Source: Noviherbaspirillum aerium (lineage in GTDB: Bacteria; Pseudomonadota; Gammaproteobacteria; Burkholderiales; Burkholderiaceae_D). Taken from it: DNA of 64,000 nt. Positions 1 through 8,198 of this stretch are shown here, piece after piece. Positions within the stretch are counted from its first letter, which is position 1. The number at the start of each line of letters is the position of its first letter. Below the pieces are notes generated by a model that had not been told where the DNA came from, searched no databases, and saw nothing but the letters and a program-made list of their open reading frames with translations. The stretch spans positions 62,001 to 126,000 of the forward strand of contig NZ_VFAH01000008.1 of assembly GCF_008929045.1 (NCBI RefSeq). The letters run 5' to 3'. Both the position numbers and the translations under genes were made by a program.

Positions 1-1551
1 TGGGATGCCAGGGCGCTGGAGTGGTCCTTCCCGCGCGCCAGGCCCATCCTCGCCGTGGCAGCGCTGCTCGTGGCGGCGGCCGCGGCAACGGTGCCGTTCT
101 TTCCCAAAGCCTTTCTGCCGCCCTTCAATGAAGGTTCGCTTGTGATGGGCATGACCTTCACGCCAGGCACATCCCTCGCCGAAGCCAACCGGATGGGCGC
201 GCTTGCCGAAACGCTCATCAAGGAGGTGCCGGAAGTCAGCAAGGTGGGGCGCCGTACCGGCCGCGCCGAGCTGGATGAGCATGCCGAGGGCGTCCATTCC
301 TCGGAAATCGACGTGGACCTGAAGCGTTCGGACCGCGACCGGGAACAGGTGATGGCCGACCTGAGGGCGAAGATGGCTGTCATTCCGGCCGCGGTCTCCA
401 TCGGCCAGCCGATCTCGCACCGTCTCGACCATCTGCTTTCCGGCGTGCGCGCGCAGATCGCCGTCAAGGTCTACGGCGACGACCTCGACACCCTGCGCGG
501 CCTCGCCGAGGGGCTGCGCGGCAGGTTCTCCAGCGTACAGGGGCTGGTGGATCTTTCCGTCGAGCGCCAGGTACTGATCCCGCAAATCAAGGTGCGCGTC
601 GACTACCGCAAGGCGGCGCAGTACGGACTGGCTCCCGGCCAGGTGCTCAAGGCCCTGGAGACGCTGTCCGAGGGTGACCGCATGGCGCAGGTGGTTGACG
701 GACCGCGCCGCTTCGACCTGATGCTGCGCCTGCCTGACCAGAGCCGCTCGCCGCAGGACCTGTCGCGCATCATGCTCGACAGCCCGGCCGGACAGGTGCC
801 GCTGTCGGCGATTGCAGCGGTGGAGGAGAGCGACGGCCCGAACCAGATCGGCCGCGAGAACGGCCGGCGGCGCATCGTCGTCTACGCCAACACCGACGGT
901 TCCGACATGTCGGGCATCATCGCCGACATTCGCAAGGCGGTGGCCGCGACAACCCTGCCGGCCGGCTATTTCATCAGCATCGAAGGCCAGTTCCAGGCGC
1001 AGGAGCAGGCGACACGTCTGATTGTCGGCCTGTCGCTGATATCGCTGGCGATGATTTTCCTGGTGCTCTATTCGCGCTACAAATCGGCGGCGCTGGCGCT
1101 GGTCATCATGGGGAATATTCCGTTCGCCCTCATCGGCAGCGTCATCGCGATGTGGATCGCGGGCATTTCGCTGTCCGTGGCATCCATGGTCGGCTTCATT
1201 ACCCTGACCGGTATCGCGACCCGCAACGGCATCCTGAAGGTCAGCCACTACATCAACCTCTGCAAGTTCGAGGGGGAAACCTTTGGCACGACCATGATTG
1301 TGCGCGGATCGCTTGAACGGCTGACGCCCGTGCTCATGACCGCGCTGGTGGCGGCGTTCGCGCTGGTGCCGCTGCTGCTGGCGGCCGATGCGCCAGGCAA
1401 GGAAATCCTGCATCCGGTGGCGGTGGTGATCTTCGGCGGCTTGATCAGTTCGACGCTGCTCGATACCTTGCTGACCCCGCTGATTTTCTGGCTGGTTGGC
1501 CGCCGGCCCCTGGAGCGCATCGTCGCCGGCAAGTCGCAGGAAGCGTATTGA
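1..1551 (+). CDS. Heavy-metal efflux RND pump, inner-membrane subunit (CzcA/CusA family), 5' truncated
   Basis: The reading frame is open from the first base, so the start lies upstream of the window; about 516 C-terminal residues are visible of a family that usually has just over 1000. They carry one hydrophobic helix near the start, then the periplasmic porter region (rich in acidic residues, with GQPISHRLDHLLSG and VYGDD stretches), then a cluster of C-terminal membrane helices ending in LLTPLIFWLVGRR. This matches the second half of HME-type RND pumps, which use the proton gradient to export divalent or monovalent metal ions from periplasm or cytoplasm through a tripartite complex. The adaptor and outer-membrane partners are presumably upstream. 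The metal cannot be decided from this half. Family assignment is firm; the exact subfamily is not. Confidence 0.9.
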   Translation, partial: WDARALEWSFPRARPILAVAALLVAAAAATVPFFPKAFLPPFNEGSLVMGMTFTPGTSLAEANRMGALAETLIKEVPEVSKVGRRTGRAELDEHAEGVHSSEIDVDLKRSDRDREQVMADLRAKMAVIPAAVSIGQPISHRLDHLLSGVRAQIAVKVYGDDLDTLRGLAEGLRGRFSSVQGLVDLSVERQVLIPQIKVRVDYRKAAQYGLAPGQVLKALETLSEGDRMAQVVDGPRRFDLMLRLPDQSRSPQDLSRIMLDSPAGQVPLSAIAAVEESDGPNQIGRENGRRRIVVYANTDGSDMSGIIADIRKAVAATTLPAGYFISIEGQFQAQEQATRLIVGLSLISLAMIFLVLYSRYKSAALALVIMGNIPFALIGSVIAMWIAGISLSVASMVGFITLTGIATRNGILKVSHYINLCKFEGETFGTTMIVRGSLERLTPVLMTALVAAFALVPLLLAADAPGKEILHPVAVVIFGGLISSTLLDTLLTPLIFWLVGRRPLERIVAGKSQEAY

Positions 1552-1613
1552 TAACGGGCTGTTGCAGCGGCGCCCGGGCAAGAGCCGCTGCCGAATTCCC
1601 TAAGGAGAAAGCA

Positions 1614-1988
1614 ATGAAAAAACTATTGGCCCTGGCGGCAATCGGAATGGCCGTCGCATCCGGCCAGGCGCTCGCACACGGCGAGACGGCAAAGCATGGC
1701 GGCATCGTCCAGGAATCCAGTGCGGGCATCAGCCTTGAACTGGTGAGCAAGGACGGAAAGACCATGATTTACGTGGAAGATCATGGAAAGCCGGTGGCCA
1801 CCACGGGCGCCTCGGGCAAACTGACCGTGTTGAACGGCAGCCAGAAAACCGAAGTGGCGCTGGAGCCTGCCGGCGACAATGCCCTGGCTTCGAAAAGCGA
1901 TGCGAAGATTGCATCGGGGTCGAAAGCGATTGCGGCCATTACCTTCGCGGACAAGAAGACGGCGAGCGTACGATTCTCGGTCAGGTAA
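1614..1988 (+). CDS. Small exported protein of unknown function downstream of the RND pump
   Basis: A 124-residue protein with a clear Sec signal peptide (MKK, hydrophobic core, AxA-type site at QALAHG near residue 22). The mature part starts with HGETAKHGG and is otherwise a small, soluble, beta-rich looking domain with no cysteines. The start at 1614 is chosen over an earlier in-frame codon because AAGGAG lies just before it and the signal peptide begins there. It follows the pump gene by 62 bases in the same direction, so co-transcription is likely. The paired histidines at the mature N-terminus could bind metal, which would fit the neighbour, but that is inference. I do not recognise a named family. 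Confidence 0.75.
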   Translation: MKKLLALAAIGMAVASGQALAHGETAKHGGIVQESSAGISLELVSKDGKTMIYVEDHGKPVATTGASGKLTVLNGSQKTEVALEPAGDNALASKSDAKIASGSKAIAAITFADKKTASVRFSVR

Positions 1989-2054
1989 TGTGGCAATGGC
2001 CGGCGCAGCAGGAAGCCGCCGGCCGCGCGGGCGCAGCTTTTCTTGCATCAAAAG

Positions 2055-2078
2055 AAAAATGCCCCGCAGGGCATTTCT
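2055..2078. terminator. Bidirectional rho-independent terminator between convergent genes
   Basis: AAATGCCC and GGGCATTT form a perfect 8-bp stem around a 4-base loop (CGCA). T-rich sequence follows on both strands. It lies between the small exported protein gene and the convergent dioxygenase gene and can serve both. Confidence 0.7.
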
Positions 2079-2148
2079 CATCGAGTCGAACAGCGCAGCT
2101 GCCAGCAGCACAGGCAAGCTGCAGCACGGGTGAAGCATGCTCGGAATT

Positions 2149-2988
2149 TCAGTCGACGCCCTTGATCAGACCTTCGATCGTATGCGCCTGGACCACGTGT
2201 TCCAGCTCATCGACGATGCGGCAGGTCAGGTGCGACCGGACCTCTTGCGGCAATGCGTTGTAATAGGCCCGGGTCACCTGCATGTCGTGATGCTGGGAAT
2301 TCGTGGCATCGGGCGCGTCGACCCCGAGCACGAAGACCGGCCGAGACCTGTTCGAGCGATTGGCGGTGCCGCGGTGGATGGTCAGCGCGGAGCGTGCCGA
2401 GATGTCTCCCATTTTCGGAAGCTTGCGCTGGGCGCGGGCCTCGTAGCGGTGATAGTGCGACGGGGGAGGGAACATGCCCTTGTCGCAGCCGCTGAATTCG
2501 TCCCACTGGGTGCCGGGAGCGATTTCGAACGGCCCCATGTCTTCCTCGACGTCGACCGTCGTGATATTGAATGCCAGCGAATTGAGGCGGCGTCCGACGC
2601 GCGTGGCGTCCGGCATGGGGAAGTCGCGATGCCAGGGCTGATTGGCAGCGCCCGGACCGGGGACATCGAAACCGGTTTCGACAACCCGGTATTGCGGACC
2701 GAGCACCGCGGTGCAGACGGCGACAGCCCAGGGATGGGTGATCAGGTCGACAAAACCGCGGATGCGTTCAGGATGCACTTCGACATAGAACCGGTTCGGT
2801 CCGCGTCCCAGGGCGCCGCCGGGGCGCCGCTGGGCTTCCTCGAACAGCATGTCGATATCCTGGCGCAGGCTTTGCACCCAGCTGCGTTCGAACGCCCCCT
2901 TGAGGCCGATGATGCCGTCACCGTAAAGGCCGCGCATGATATCGGCGGTGTCAAATTCGTCATATCGGGGTTGCAGTACTGCGCTCAT
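2149..2988 (-). CDS. Phytanoyl-CoA dioxygenase (PhyH) family Fe(II)/2-oxoglutarate oxygenase
   Basis: A 279-residue soluble protein with the iron-binding signature of the PhyH family: HRD in NQPWHRDFP (near residue 119) supplies the H-x-D pair, and the distal histidine is in LTIHRGTANRSNRSRP, where the arginine would hold 2-oxoglutarate. The predicted reaction is hydroxylation of a small organic substrate with decarboxylation of 2-oxoglutarate to succinate. The family covers phytanoyl-CoA, ectoine and many secondary-metabolite hydroxylases, so the substrate cannot be named. It is transcribed toward the metal-efflux genes and away from flhD, and is probably unrelated to motility. It has its own upstream region shared with flhDC. 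Confidence 0.8.
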   Translation of the reverse strand: MSAVLQPRYDEFDTADIMRGLYGDGIIGLKGAFERSWVQSLRQDIDMLFEEAQRRPGGALGRGPNRFYVEVHPERIRGFVDLITHPWAVAVCTAVLGPQYRVVETGFDVPGPGAANQPWHRDFPMPDATRVGRRLNSLAFNITTVDVEEDMGPFEIAPGTQWDEFSGCDKGMFPPPSHYHRYEARAQRKLPKMGDISARSALTIHRGTANRSNRSRPVFVLGVDAPDATNSQHHDMQVTRAYYNALPQEVRSHLTCRIVDELEHVVQAHTIEGLIKGVD

Positions 2989-3210
2989 GTCTCATCCTTG
3001 AATGGCGGGGCGGCTCGCTTGGGACGGTAGGCTTCTCAAGGCGGTGCCGTGTGGTCTGGGGAATTGGCCTGCAGCATGGCTGGAGGCTTTGCAGGAGACC
3101 GGCGGCGCGGCCGGAAAGTGCCCGCTCTGGATGAAATATTTTTCCGCTTTGCACCTTTGGCAAGCCTGCCGGCGATTCCGGCGTCAAGGCACGAAAAATG
3201 TCTTCCGGCC

Positions 3211-3237
3211 TAAATCGAGCGTCCTTCATGCCGATAA
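3211..3237 (+). promoter_or_regulatory. Predicted sigma-28 (FliA) promoter upstream of flhDC, distal
   Basis: TAAATCGA-N11-GCCGATAA. The -10 element is a perfect match and the -35 keeps the TAAA core. It points toward flhD, about 415 bases away. A sigma-28 promoter ahead of the master regulator is not expected from the enterobacterial model. Confidence 0.6.
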
Positions 3238-3278
3238 GAGCAATGAACACACAGGCGGAAATTTTTTTGCCGGAACCC

Positions 3279-3305
3279 TAAAGTTCGCGTTTCTGCTGCC
3301 GTAAT
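3279..3305 (+). promoter_or_regulatory. Possible second sigma-28 promoter upstream of flhDC
   Basis: TAAAGTTC-N11-GCCGTAAT. The -35 matches 7 of 8 bases and the -10 matches 5 of 8. It lies 68 bases downstream of the first site with the same spacer. Weaker than the others. Confidence 0.4.
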
Positions 3306-3653
3306 ACAACAAAGTCGATCGTTGTAGCCAGTAAGGCACGCTGCAAAAGCAGGATTTTGCACTGCCGGAAGCAGGCAACGGAGGCAAGTTTTTTAAAAAT
3401 TTTCCCTTCGGCGAGGGCAGATGTCAGGTGGCCATTCCGGCTGCAAGCCAGATGCCAAGCCATTTTCCGGACTTCGAAAGAAGTGCGGGATTCCCCACGC
3501 CCGGCATTTGTAGGACAAATACCGACAGGCCATGCCGCCTTGCGTCTGACGCAAAATATGGGCGCGCTCCGCTTTTCCCAATTTTCGACCGCGGTCAGAA
3601 TCGCTTCCAATGCAATGCCATCAGGCAACTGCAATCTAGGACGGGGGTTCACG

Positions 3654-3971
3654 ATGACGACGAACGACATGCTGGCAGAAATTCGGGATGCCAATTTGAG
3701 TTACCTCATGCTGGCGCAACAGATGATTCGTTCCGACAAGGCGGCGGCGGTGTTCCGGCTTGGGATCAGCGGTGAAATGGCCGACTTGCTCGAAGGGTTG
3801 AACAATGCGCAGATTCTGAAGCTTGCCGGCACCAACATGATGCTGGCGCGCTTCCGGTTCGACGACGGCGCGATCCTTGGCATGCTGACCAGTCACACCA
3901 AGGACCGCGGCCTGTCGCAGACGCATTCCGCCATCCTGATGGCCGGACAAAAGATAGAAGAATTGTCCTGA
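3654..3971 (+). CDS. flhD: Flagellar master transcriptional activator subunit FlhD
   Basis: A 105-residue protein matching FlhD: helical throughout, with the conserved NLSYLMLAQQMIRSDK region near the N-terminus and the dimer segment ending in LAGTNMMLARFRF. FlhD forms a hetero-hexamer (FlhD4FlhC2) with FlhC that activates the class II flagellar promoters together with sigma-70 RNA polymerase. The start at 3654 gives MTTNDMLAEI; the open frame continues upstream but without protein-like character. It is followed by flhC after 42 bases. Slightly shorter than the enterobacterial protein (about 116 residues) at the C-terminus. Confidence 0.95.
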   Translation: MTTNDMLAEIRDANLSYLMLAQQMIRSDKAAAVFRLGISGEMADLLEGLNNAQILKLAGTNMMLARFRFDDGAILGMLTSHTKDRGLSQTHSAILMAGQKIEELS

Positions 3972-4013
3972 ACGGCAGTGCCGATTCAGGTTTTTGGATG
4001 ACAAGAGGACAAC

Positions 4014-4577
4014 ATGGCGAAAAAGAGCGTGGTCACGGAAGCACAGGAAATTCAGCTCGCGATCGAACTGATCAAGCTGGGTGCCCGCTTGCAGCTTCTA
4101 GAATCGGAGACGACGCTTTCGCGTGAACGACTTCTCAAGCTCTACAAGGAGCTCAAGGGCGTGTCGCCGCCGAAGGGCATGCTGCCGTTTTCGACCGACT
4201 GGTTCATCACCTGGCAGCCCAATATCCATTCTTCCCTGTTCATCAATATCCATAAATACCTGGTCGAGCATGCGCAGATCTCGGGCATCGAGGCGGTCAT
4301 GAAGGCCTACAAGCTTTATCTCGAGCAGGTCGAGCCGGATGCCTCGGGCGAACCCGTGCTGTCGCTTACCCGTGCCTGGACGCTGGTCCGCTTCTTCGAA
4401 AGCAAGATGCTCGAGACCGCCTGCTGCAGCAAGTGCGGCGGCGATTTCGTCGTGCACCGACTGGATTTGCACAACGACTATATCTGCGGCCTTTGCCACA
4501 TGCCCTCGCGCGCCGGCAAGACCAAGAAGCTGAAGGAAGAGGGCGCGGCATCGTCCGCTCCGCTGTTCCAGGCCTGA
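4014..4577 (+). CDS. flhC: Flagellar master transcriptional activator subunit FlhC
   Basis: A 187-residue protein with the FlhC fold. The DNA-binding helical part lies in roughly the first 130 residues, followed by the zinc site made by Cys138, Cys141, Cys158 and Cys161 (CSKCGG and CGLCHM). FlhC is the main DNA-contacting subunit of the FlhD4FlhC2 complex and directs it to class II promoters, here presumably those of flgB, flgA, fliF, fliE, fliL and flhB. It is co-directional with flhD and the pair is almost certainly one operon. The C-terminal tail after residue 167 is Lys- and Ala-rich and variable. Confidence 0.96.
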   Translation: MAKKSVVTEAQEIQLAIELIKLGARLQLLESETTLSRERLLKLYKELKGVSPPKGMLPFSTDWFITWQPNIHSSLFINIHKYLVEHAQISGIEAVMKAYKLYLEQVEPDASGEPVLSLTRAWTLVRFFESKMLETACCSKCGGDFVVHRLDLHNDYICGLCHMPSRAGKTKKLKEEGAASSAPLFQA

Positions 4578-4605
4578 TCTTCGTCTTTCTTCCCGTTCGC
4601 TTCTC

Positions 4606-5403
4606 ATGCACAGCAGGCGCTCGCAGCCGGGCGCCTCGCCGCACCGGCTGCCTTCCTTTCCTCCCGCGGTCCAGGCGCTGCTGATCCAGTTGCTCGCGCT
4701 GCTGGCGACCTTGGGCATGGCGTTTCACGCATTGCCGCTGCTGGATGTGCAGGTCAATGTCGCCATGGCCGTGCTGCTGCAGGGCGGTATCGCGGCGGCG
4801 CTGACCCGATGGCGCCGGCTCGCTCCCTGGTGGCCGTTCATTCAATTCCTGTTTCCCTTGACACTGGTGCTGGTCCTGTCGCTGGGCCTGCCGTCATGGA
4901 TATACCTGTCCGCCTTCAGCGTTCTGCTCATTCTCTACTGGAGCACTTTCCGCACGCAGGTTCCTTACTATCCCTCCCGTGCCGCCGTCTGGCATGAAGT
5001 CGAGCGCCTGCTTCCTTCCGATCGTCCGCCGCGATTCATCGATATCGGCAGCGGTTTCGGCGGTCTCACCATGCATCTCGCCCGGCGCCGGCCTGACGGC
5101 GACTTCGCGGGAATCGAGCTCGCTCCCCTGCCATGGTTCGCGAGCCTTGTGCGCGCCAGGCTGAGTGGCAGCCGAGGGCGCTTCCTCCGGGGAGATTATG
5201 CCGACCTCGACTTTGGCGACTATGACGTGATCTTTGCCTATCTGTCGCCGGCGGCAATGCCCGCTCTCGCATCCAAGGCCATGGCGGAGATGAAGCCGGG
5301 CAGCTTGCTGCTCAGTCATGAATTCGCCATTCCCGGCGTGGAGCCGCAGCTGCTTCTTCATCCCGGCAACGGGCGCGATGTCTTGTACGGATGGTATCGA
5401 TGA
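4606..5403 (+). CDS. Membrane-anchored class I SAM-dependent methyltransferase
   Basis: A 265-residue protein in two parts. Residues about 20-110 hold three or four hydrophobic helices (LLIQLLALLATLGMAF, then WWPFIQFLFPLTLVLVL and WIYLSAFSVLLILYW). Residues from about 140 form a Rossmann methyltransferase: motif I is FIDIGSGFGG, followed by the acidic GIELAPL, and the motif IV position reads YDVIFAYLSP. It should transfer a methyl group from SAM to an unknown acceptor at the inner membrane. It starts 28 bases after flhC and precedes motA, so it may be transcribed with flhDC. No good Shine-Dalgarno is visible before the ATG at 4606. A link to motility is suggested only by position. Confidence 0.75.
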   Translation: MHSRRSQPGASPHRLPSFPPAVQALLIQLLALLATLGMAFHALPLLDVQVNVAMAVLLQGGIAAALTRWRRLAPWWPFIQFLFPLTLVLVLSLGLPSWIYLSAFSVLLILYWSTFRTQVPYYPSRAAVWHEVERLLPSDRPPRFIDIGSGFGGLTMHLARRRPDGDFAGIELAPLPWFASLVRARLSGSRGRFLRGDYADLDFGDYDVIFAYLSPAAMPALASKAMAEMKPGSLLLSHEFAIPGVEPQLLLHPGNGRDVLYGWYR

Positions 5404-5426
5404 GAGGGCATGGCGATGGAGGCTGT

Positions 5427-5453
5427 TCAAGTTCGGCCGGTTTTTGCCGTTAA
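5427..5453 (+). promoter_or_regulatory. Predicted sigma-28 (FliA) promoter of the motAB-che operon
   Basis: TCAAGTTC-N11-GCCGTTAA, matching 6 of 8 and 7 of 8 consensus bases. It lies about 190 bases before motA. motA-mot/che operons are classical FliA targets. Confidence 0.75.
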
Positions 5454-5642
5454 TTTCGCATCAACGTTGCCCGCGAAAGCCGGATTGACCACACCGATGC
5501 AGAGAATGGTTGTGAAGGGCTTCGCGAATTGGCAAAATGGTTGACCTAAGGAAATACAACTAATTGGAACACCGCGCCCGCCGGCAGCATTGCTTCAGAT
5601 TCGGCGGCGCGGCGCGGGAACATCAAGACCGGAGCGCAGCCC

Positions 5643-6503
5643 TTGTTAGTCATTGTTGGATACATCATCGTTTGCGTTTCCGTGTTCGGCGGCTTCGTCA
5701 TGGCGGGCGGGCACGTCGCCGTGCTGTTTCAGCCGATCGAACTCCTGATGATCGGCGGCGCCGCCTTCGGCGCCTTCTTCGTCGGCAACAACGGCAAGTC
5801 GATCAAGGCGACGCTCAAGGCATTGCCCTCCGTGTTCAAGGGTTCCAAGTACAGCAAGGCGCTCTACATGGAGCTGATGACGCTGCTGTTTGAAATCCTC
5901 AGCAAGGTCCGCAAGGAAGGCCTGATGTCGATCGAAGGCGATATCGAAAACCCCGAGCAGAGCGCCATCTTCAGCAAGTACCCCGGCATTCTGGGCGATC
6001 ATCACATCGTCGAATTCATGACCGATTATCTGCGCCTGATGGTGTCCGGGAACATGGACGCCTTCCAGATCGAGAACCTGATGGACAACGAGATCGAGAC
6101 GCATCATGCCGAGGGCGAGGTGCCGATTCATTGCGTGGCCAAGCTCGGCGACGGCCTGCCGGCGTTCGGTATCGTCGCGGCGGTGATGGGCGTGGTGCAC
6201 ACCATGGAATCGGTCGGCCTGCCGCCCTCGGAACTGGGCATGCTGATCGCGAAGGCGCTGGTCGGCACCTTCCTCGGCATTCTTCTCGCCTATGGCTTCG
6301 TGGGTCCGCTGTCCGCGCTGCTCGAACAGAAGCTGCACGAGTCGTCGAAGATGTTCCAGTGCGTGAAGGTGACCCTGCTGGCCAGCCTGAACGGCTATGC
6401 GCCGGCGCTGGCGGTGGAATTCGGCCGCAAGGTCCTCTATTCCACGGAGCGCCCGACGTTCGGCGAACTTGAGGAACACATCAAGTCATCCAAGTCCAAA
6501 TAA
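5643..6503 (+). CDS. motA: Flagellar stator protein MotA
   Basis: A 286-residue inner-membrane protein with the four MotA helices: two near the N-terminus (LVIVGYIIVCVSVFGG and the ELLMIGGAAFGAFFVGNNGK stretch) and two after residue 165 (PAFGIVAAVMGVVHTM and GTFLGILLAYGFVGPL). The cytoplasmic loop carries the conserved KVRKEGLMSIE segment, which supplies the Arg and Glu that contact FliG. MotA pentamers with MotB dimers form the proton-driven stator. The TTG at 5643 is chosen as start because it gives MLVIVGY, matching the family N-terminus, and GGAG lies upstream. motB follows after 30 bases. Confidence 0.95.
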   Translation: MLVIVGYIIVCVSVFGGFVMAGGHVAVLFQPIELLMIGGAAFGAFFVGNNGKSIKATLKALPSVFKGSKYSKALYMELMTLLFEILSKVRKEGLMSIEGDIENPEQSAIFSKYPGILGDHHIVEFMTDYLRLMVSGNMDAFQIENLMDNEIETHHAEGEVPIHCVAKLGDGLPAFGIVAAVMGVVHTMESVGLPPSELGMLIAKALVGTFLGILLAYGFVGPLSALLEQKLHESSKMFQCVKVTLLASLNGYAPALAVEFGRKVLYSTERPTFGELEEHIKSSKSK

Positions 6504-6533
6504 CACCTCGATACCCGACAGGCAAACCGCGAC

Positions 6534-7493
6534 ATGGCTGACGAAGGCTTACGCCCGATCATTGTTAAACGCATCAAGAAGGGCGGCGGCGGCCATCACG
6601 GCGGCGCCTGGAAGATCGCCTACGCCGACTTCGTGACGGCGATGATGGCGTTCTTCCTGCTGATGTGGCTGCTCGGCTCCACCGCCAAGGGCGACCTGCA
6701 GGGTATTGCGGAGTATTTCAAGACGCCGCTCAAGGTGGCGATGTCGGGCGGCTCAGGCTCCGGCGACAGCTCCAGCATTGTCCAGGGCGGAGGCAAGGAT
6801 CTCACCCGCAAGGACGGCCAGGTCAAGAAGGGCGACGACCCGGAGATGAAAAAGACCTACAACCTTCAGGCCGCCCATCTGAAGGAGGCGCAGGAGCAGC
6901 TTGAGCGGGCAGAAATCGCCCGCCTGCGTTCATTGAAAGCGCGCATCGAGGAAGCCATCGAGGCGCGTCCGGCCCTGCGCCAGTTCAAGAGCCAGCTGCT
7001 GATCGATATCACCACCGAAGGCTTGCGCATCCAGATCGTGGACGAGCAGAACCGGCCGATGTTCGCGTTGGCGAAAGCCGAGCTGCAACCCTATACCAAG
7101 GACATCCTGTATGAAATCGGCAAGGCATTGAACGACATGCCCAACCGGGTCAGCCTGTCCGGGCATACCGATGCGACGCCTTACGCCAGCGGCGAAAAGG
7201 GATACAGCAACTGGGAATTGTCGGCCGACCGCGCCAATGCGTCGCGGCGCGCATTGCTCGCCGGCGGCATGGATGAAAGCAAGCTGCTGCGAGTGGTCGG
7301 ATTGTCTTCCGCGGTCCTGTTCGACAAGGAAAATCCGCTCAATCCGATCAACCGGCGCATCAGCATCATCGTCATGAACCGGAAGGCGGAGGAAAGCGCA
7401 TTGAAGGATGGCGGCACGGTCGAGGTGCAAAACGCATCTCAGGTCAAGCCGGATATAGGCAGCACGGTTGCAAAACCGGAGCCGGTCAAGTGA
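6534..7493 (+). CDS. motB: Flagellar stator protein MotB
   Basis: A 319-residue protein: a basic N-terminus, one transmembrane helix (about 29-50) with the proton-carrying Asp32 in AYADFVTAMMAFF, a linker and plug region, and an OmpA-like peptidoglycan-binding domain from about 160 to 285 with LSGHTDATPY and NWELSADRANA motifs. It anchors the stator to the cell wall and conducts protons with MotA. The C-terminal 35 residues are a polar extension. It sits directly behind motA in the same operon, and the CheZ-like gene follows after about 50 bases. Confidence 0.96.
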   Translation: MADEGLRPIIVKRIKKGGGGHHGGAWKIAYADFVTAMMAFFLLMWLLGSTAKGDLQGIAEYFKTPLKVAMSGGSGSGDSSSIVQGGGKDLTRKDGQVKKGDDPEMKKTYNLQAAHLKEAQEQLERAEIARLRSLKARIEEAIEARPALRQFKSQLLIDITTEGLRIQIVDEQNRPMFALAKAELQPYTKDILYEIGKALNDMPNRVSLSGHTDATPYASGEKGYSNWELSADRANASRRALLAGGMDESKLLRVVGLSSAVLFDKENPLNPINRRISIIVMNRKAEESALKDGGTVEVQNASQVKPDIGSTVAKPEPVK

Positions 7494-7545
7494 AGCATGG
7501 TCGTCAGCAGTCGACAGACTAACGGGATGGGGACGGGACATTTCC

Positions 7546-8091
7546 ATGACTAGAGATAAACAGCTGGGCTCGCAGGTGCAGAACCTGCTCTCCAATTTGT
7601 CGGATCATGGCACGCAGCATCTGAACGAAGTCGAGACCGACCTGGCGCAAACCAGTCTGCTGCTCGGCGAAGCGATCGAGAAGCTGGGTGCGAGTTTCAT
7701 GGCCATTCATGAGGCAATCACCTCGCAGCAGGCCACCATCGACATGCTGCTGTCTGGCGTGTCGCTGACACCGGAACTGGCCGGCCAGATCAAGGCCAGG
7801 CATGCGGAGATCAGCCAGCACGTCAATGCGGCGGTCACCGGGCTGCAGTTTCAGGACATGACCGGCCAGCTGATCGGCCGGACAGTACGGCGGGTGACCG
7901 GCTTGAGGGAAGTGCTGGGAGAACTCGGCGCGGGCAGTACCGGCATCTCGGACAGCAACGCGGAAGAGATCGTCAGGACCCTTCATGCGATCAACAAGGT
8001 ACTTGAGGAGCAGAGCGTGAAACTGGAGAGTGCATTGTGGAAGGCGGTTTGCCAGACGCACATGGAGAGCGGTGACATCGAGCTGTTTTGA
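7546..8091 (+). CDS. CheZ-like protein, putative second CheY-phosphate phosphatase
   Basis: A 181-residue, entirely helical protein. Residues 99-112 (GLQFQDMTGQLIGR) match the active-site helix of CheZ, with Asp104 and Gln108 spaced like the catalytic Asp143/Gln147 pair of the E. coli enzyme. It lacks the CheZ C-terminal CheY-binding tail and instead ends in GDIELF, a tail also found on CheD in this window. It lies between motB and the first receiver gene, which may be its target. It is likely a phosphatase or binding protein for the stand-alone receiver; not proven. The start at 7546 is chosen to exclude a non-conserved upstream extension. Confidence 0.65.
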   Translation: MTRDKQLGSQVQNLLSNLSDHGTQHLNEVETDLAQTSLLLGEAIEKLGASFMAIHEAITSQQATIDMLLSGVSLTPELAGQIKARHAEISQHVNAAVTGLQFQDMTGQLIGRTVRRVTGLREVLGELGAGSTGISDSNAEEIVRTLHAINKVLEEQSVKLESALWKAVCQTHMESGDIELF

Positions 8092-8198
8092 ACGGCACCG
8101 CAGCCTGCCGACATGTCTGCAGGCCGGCATGTGACACGGACAGCGCAATACAAGAAAACCGGAACGATCCGGAAACGAAAACAGCAGGAGTTGGAAAA

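Larger units (their letters stand above)
2989..3653. other. Long regulatory region between the divergent dioxygenase gene and flhD
   Basis: A 665-bp stretch without a supportable gene. It holds two sigma-28-like promoters pointing at flhD (3211-3237 and 3279-3305), a small stem TGCAAAA/TTTTGCA near 3340-3360, an A/T-rich run near 3390-3407 followed by a small CCCT/AGGG hairpin, and the flhD ribosome binding region. The frame upstream of FlhD happens to stay open but does not look like protein. A long leader before flhDC is usual in other bacteria, where many regulators act on it. Confidence 0.6.

Noticed and set aside
2137-3030. A 297-codon plus-strand frame
   Set aside because: It mirrors the dioxygenase gene, whose iron-binding motifs show that the minus strand is the coding one.
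3357-3653. N-terminal extension of FlhD
   Set aside because: The frame stays open upstream but the sequence is not protein-like, and FlhD begins normally at 3654.
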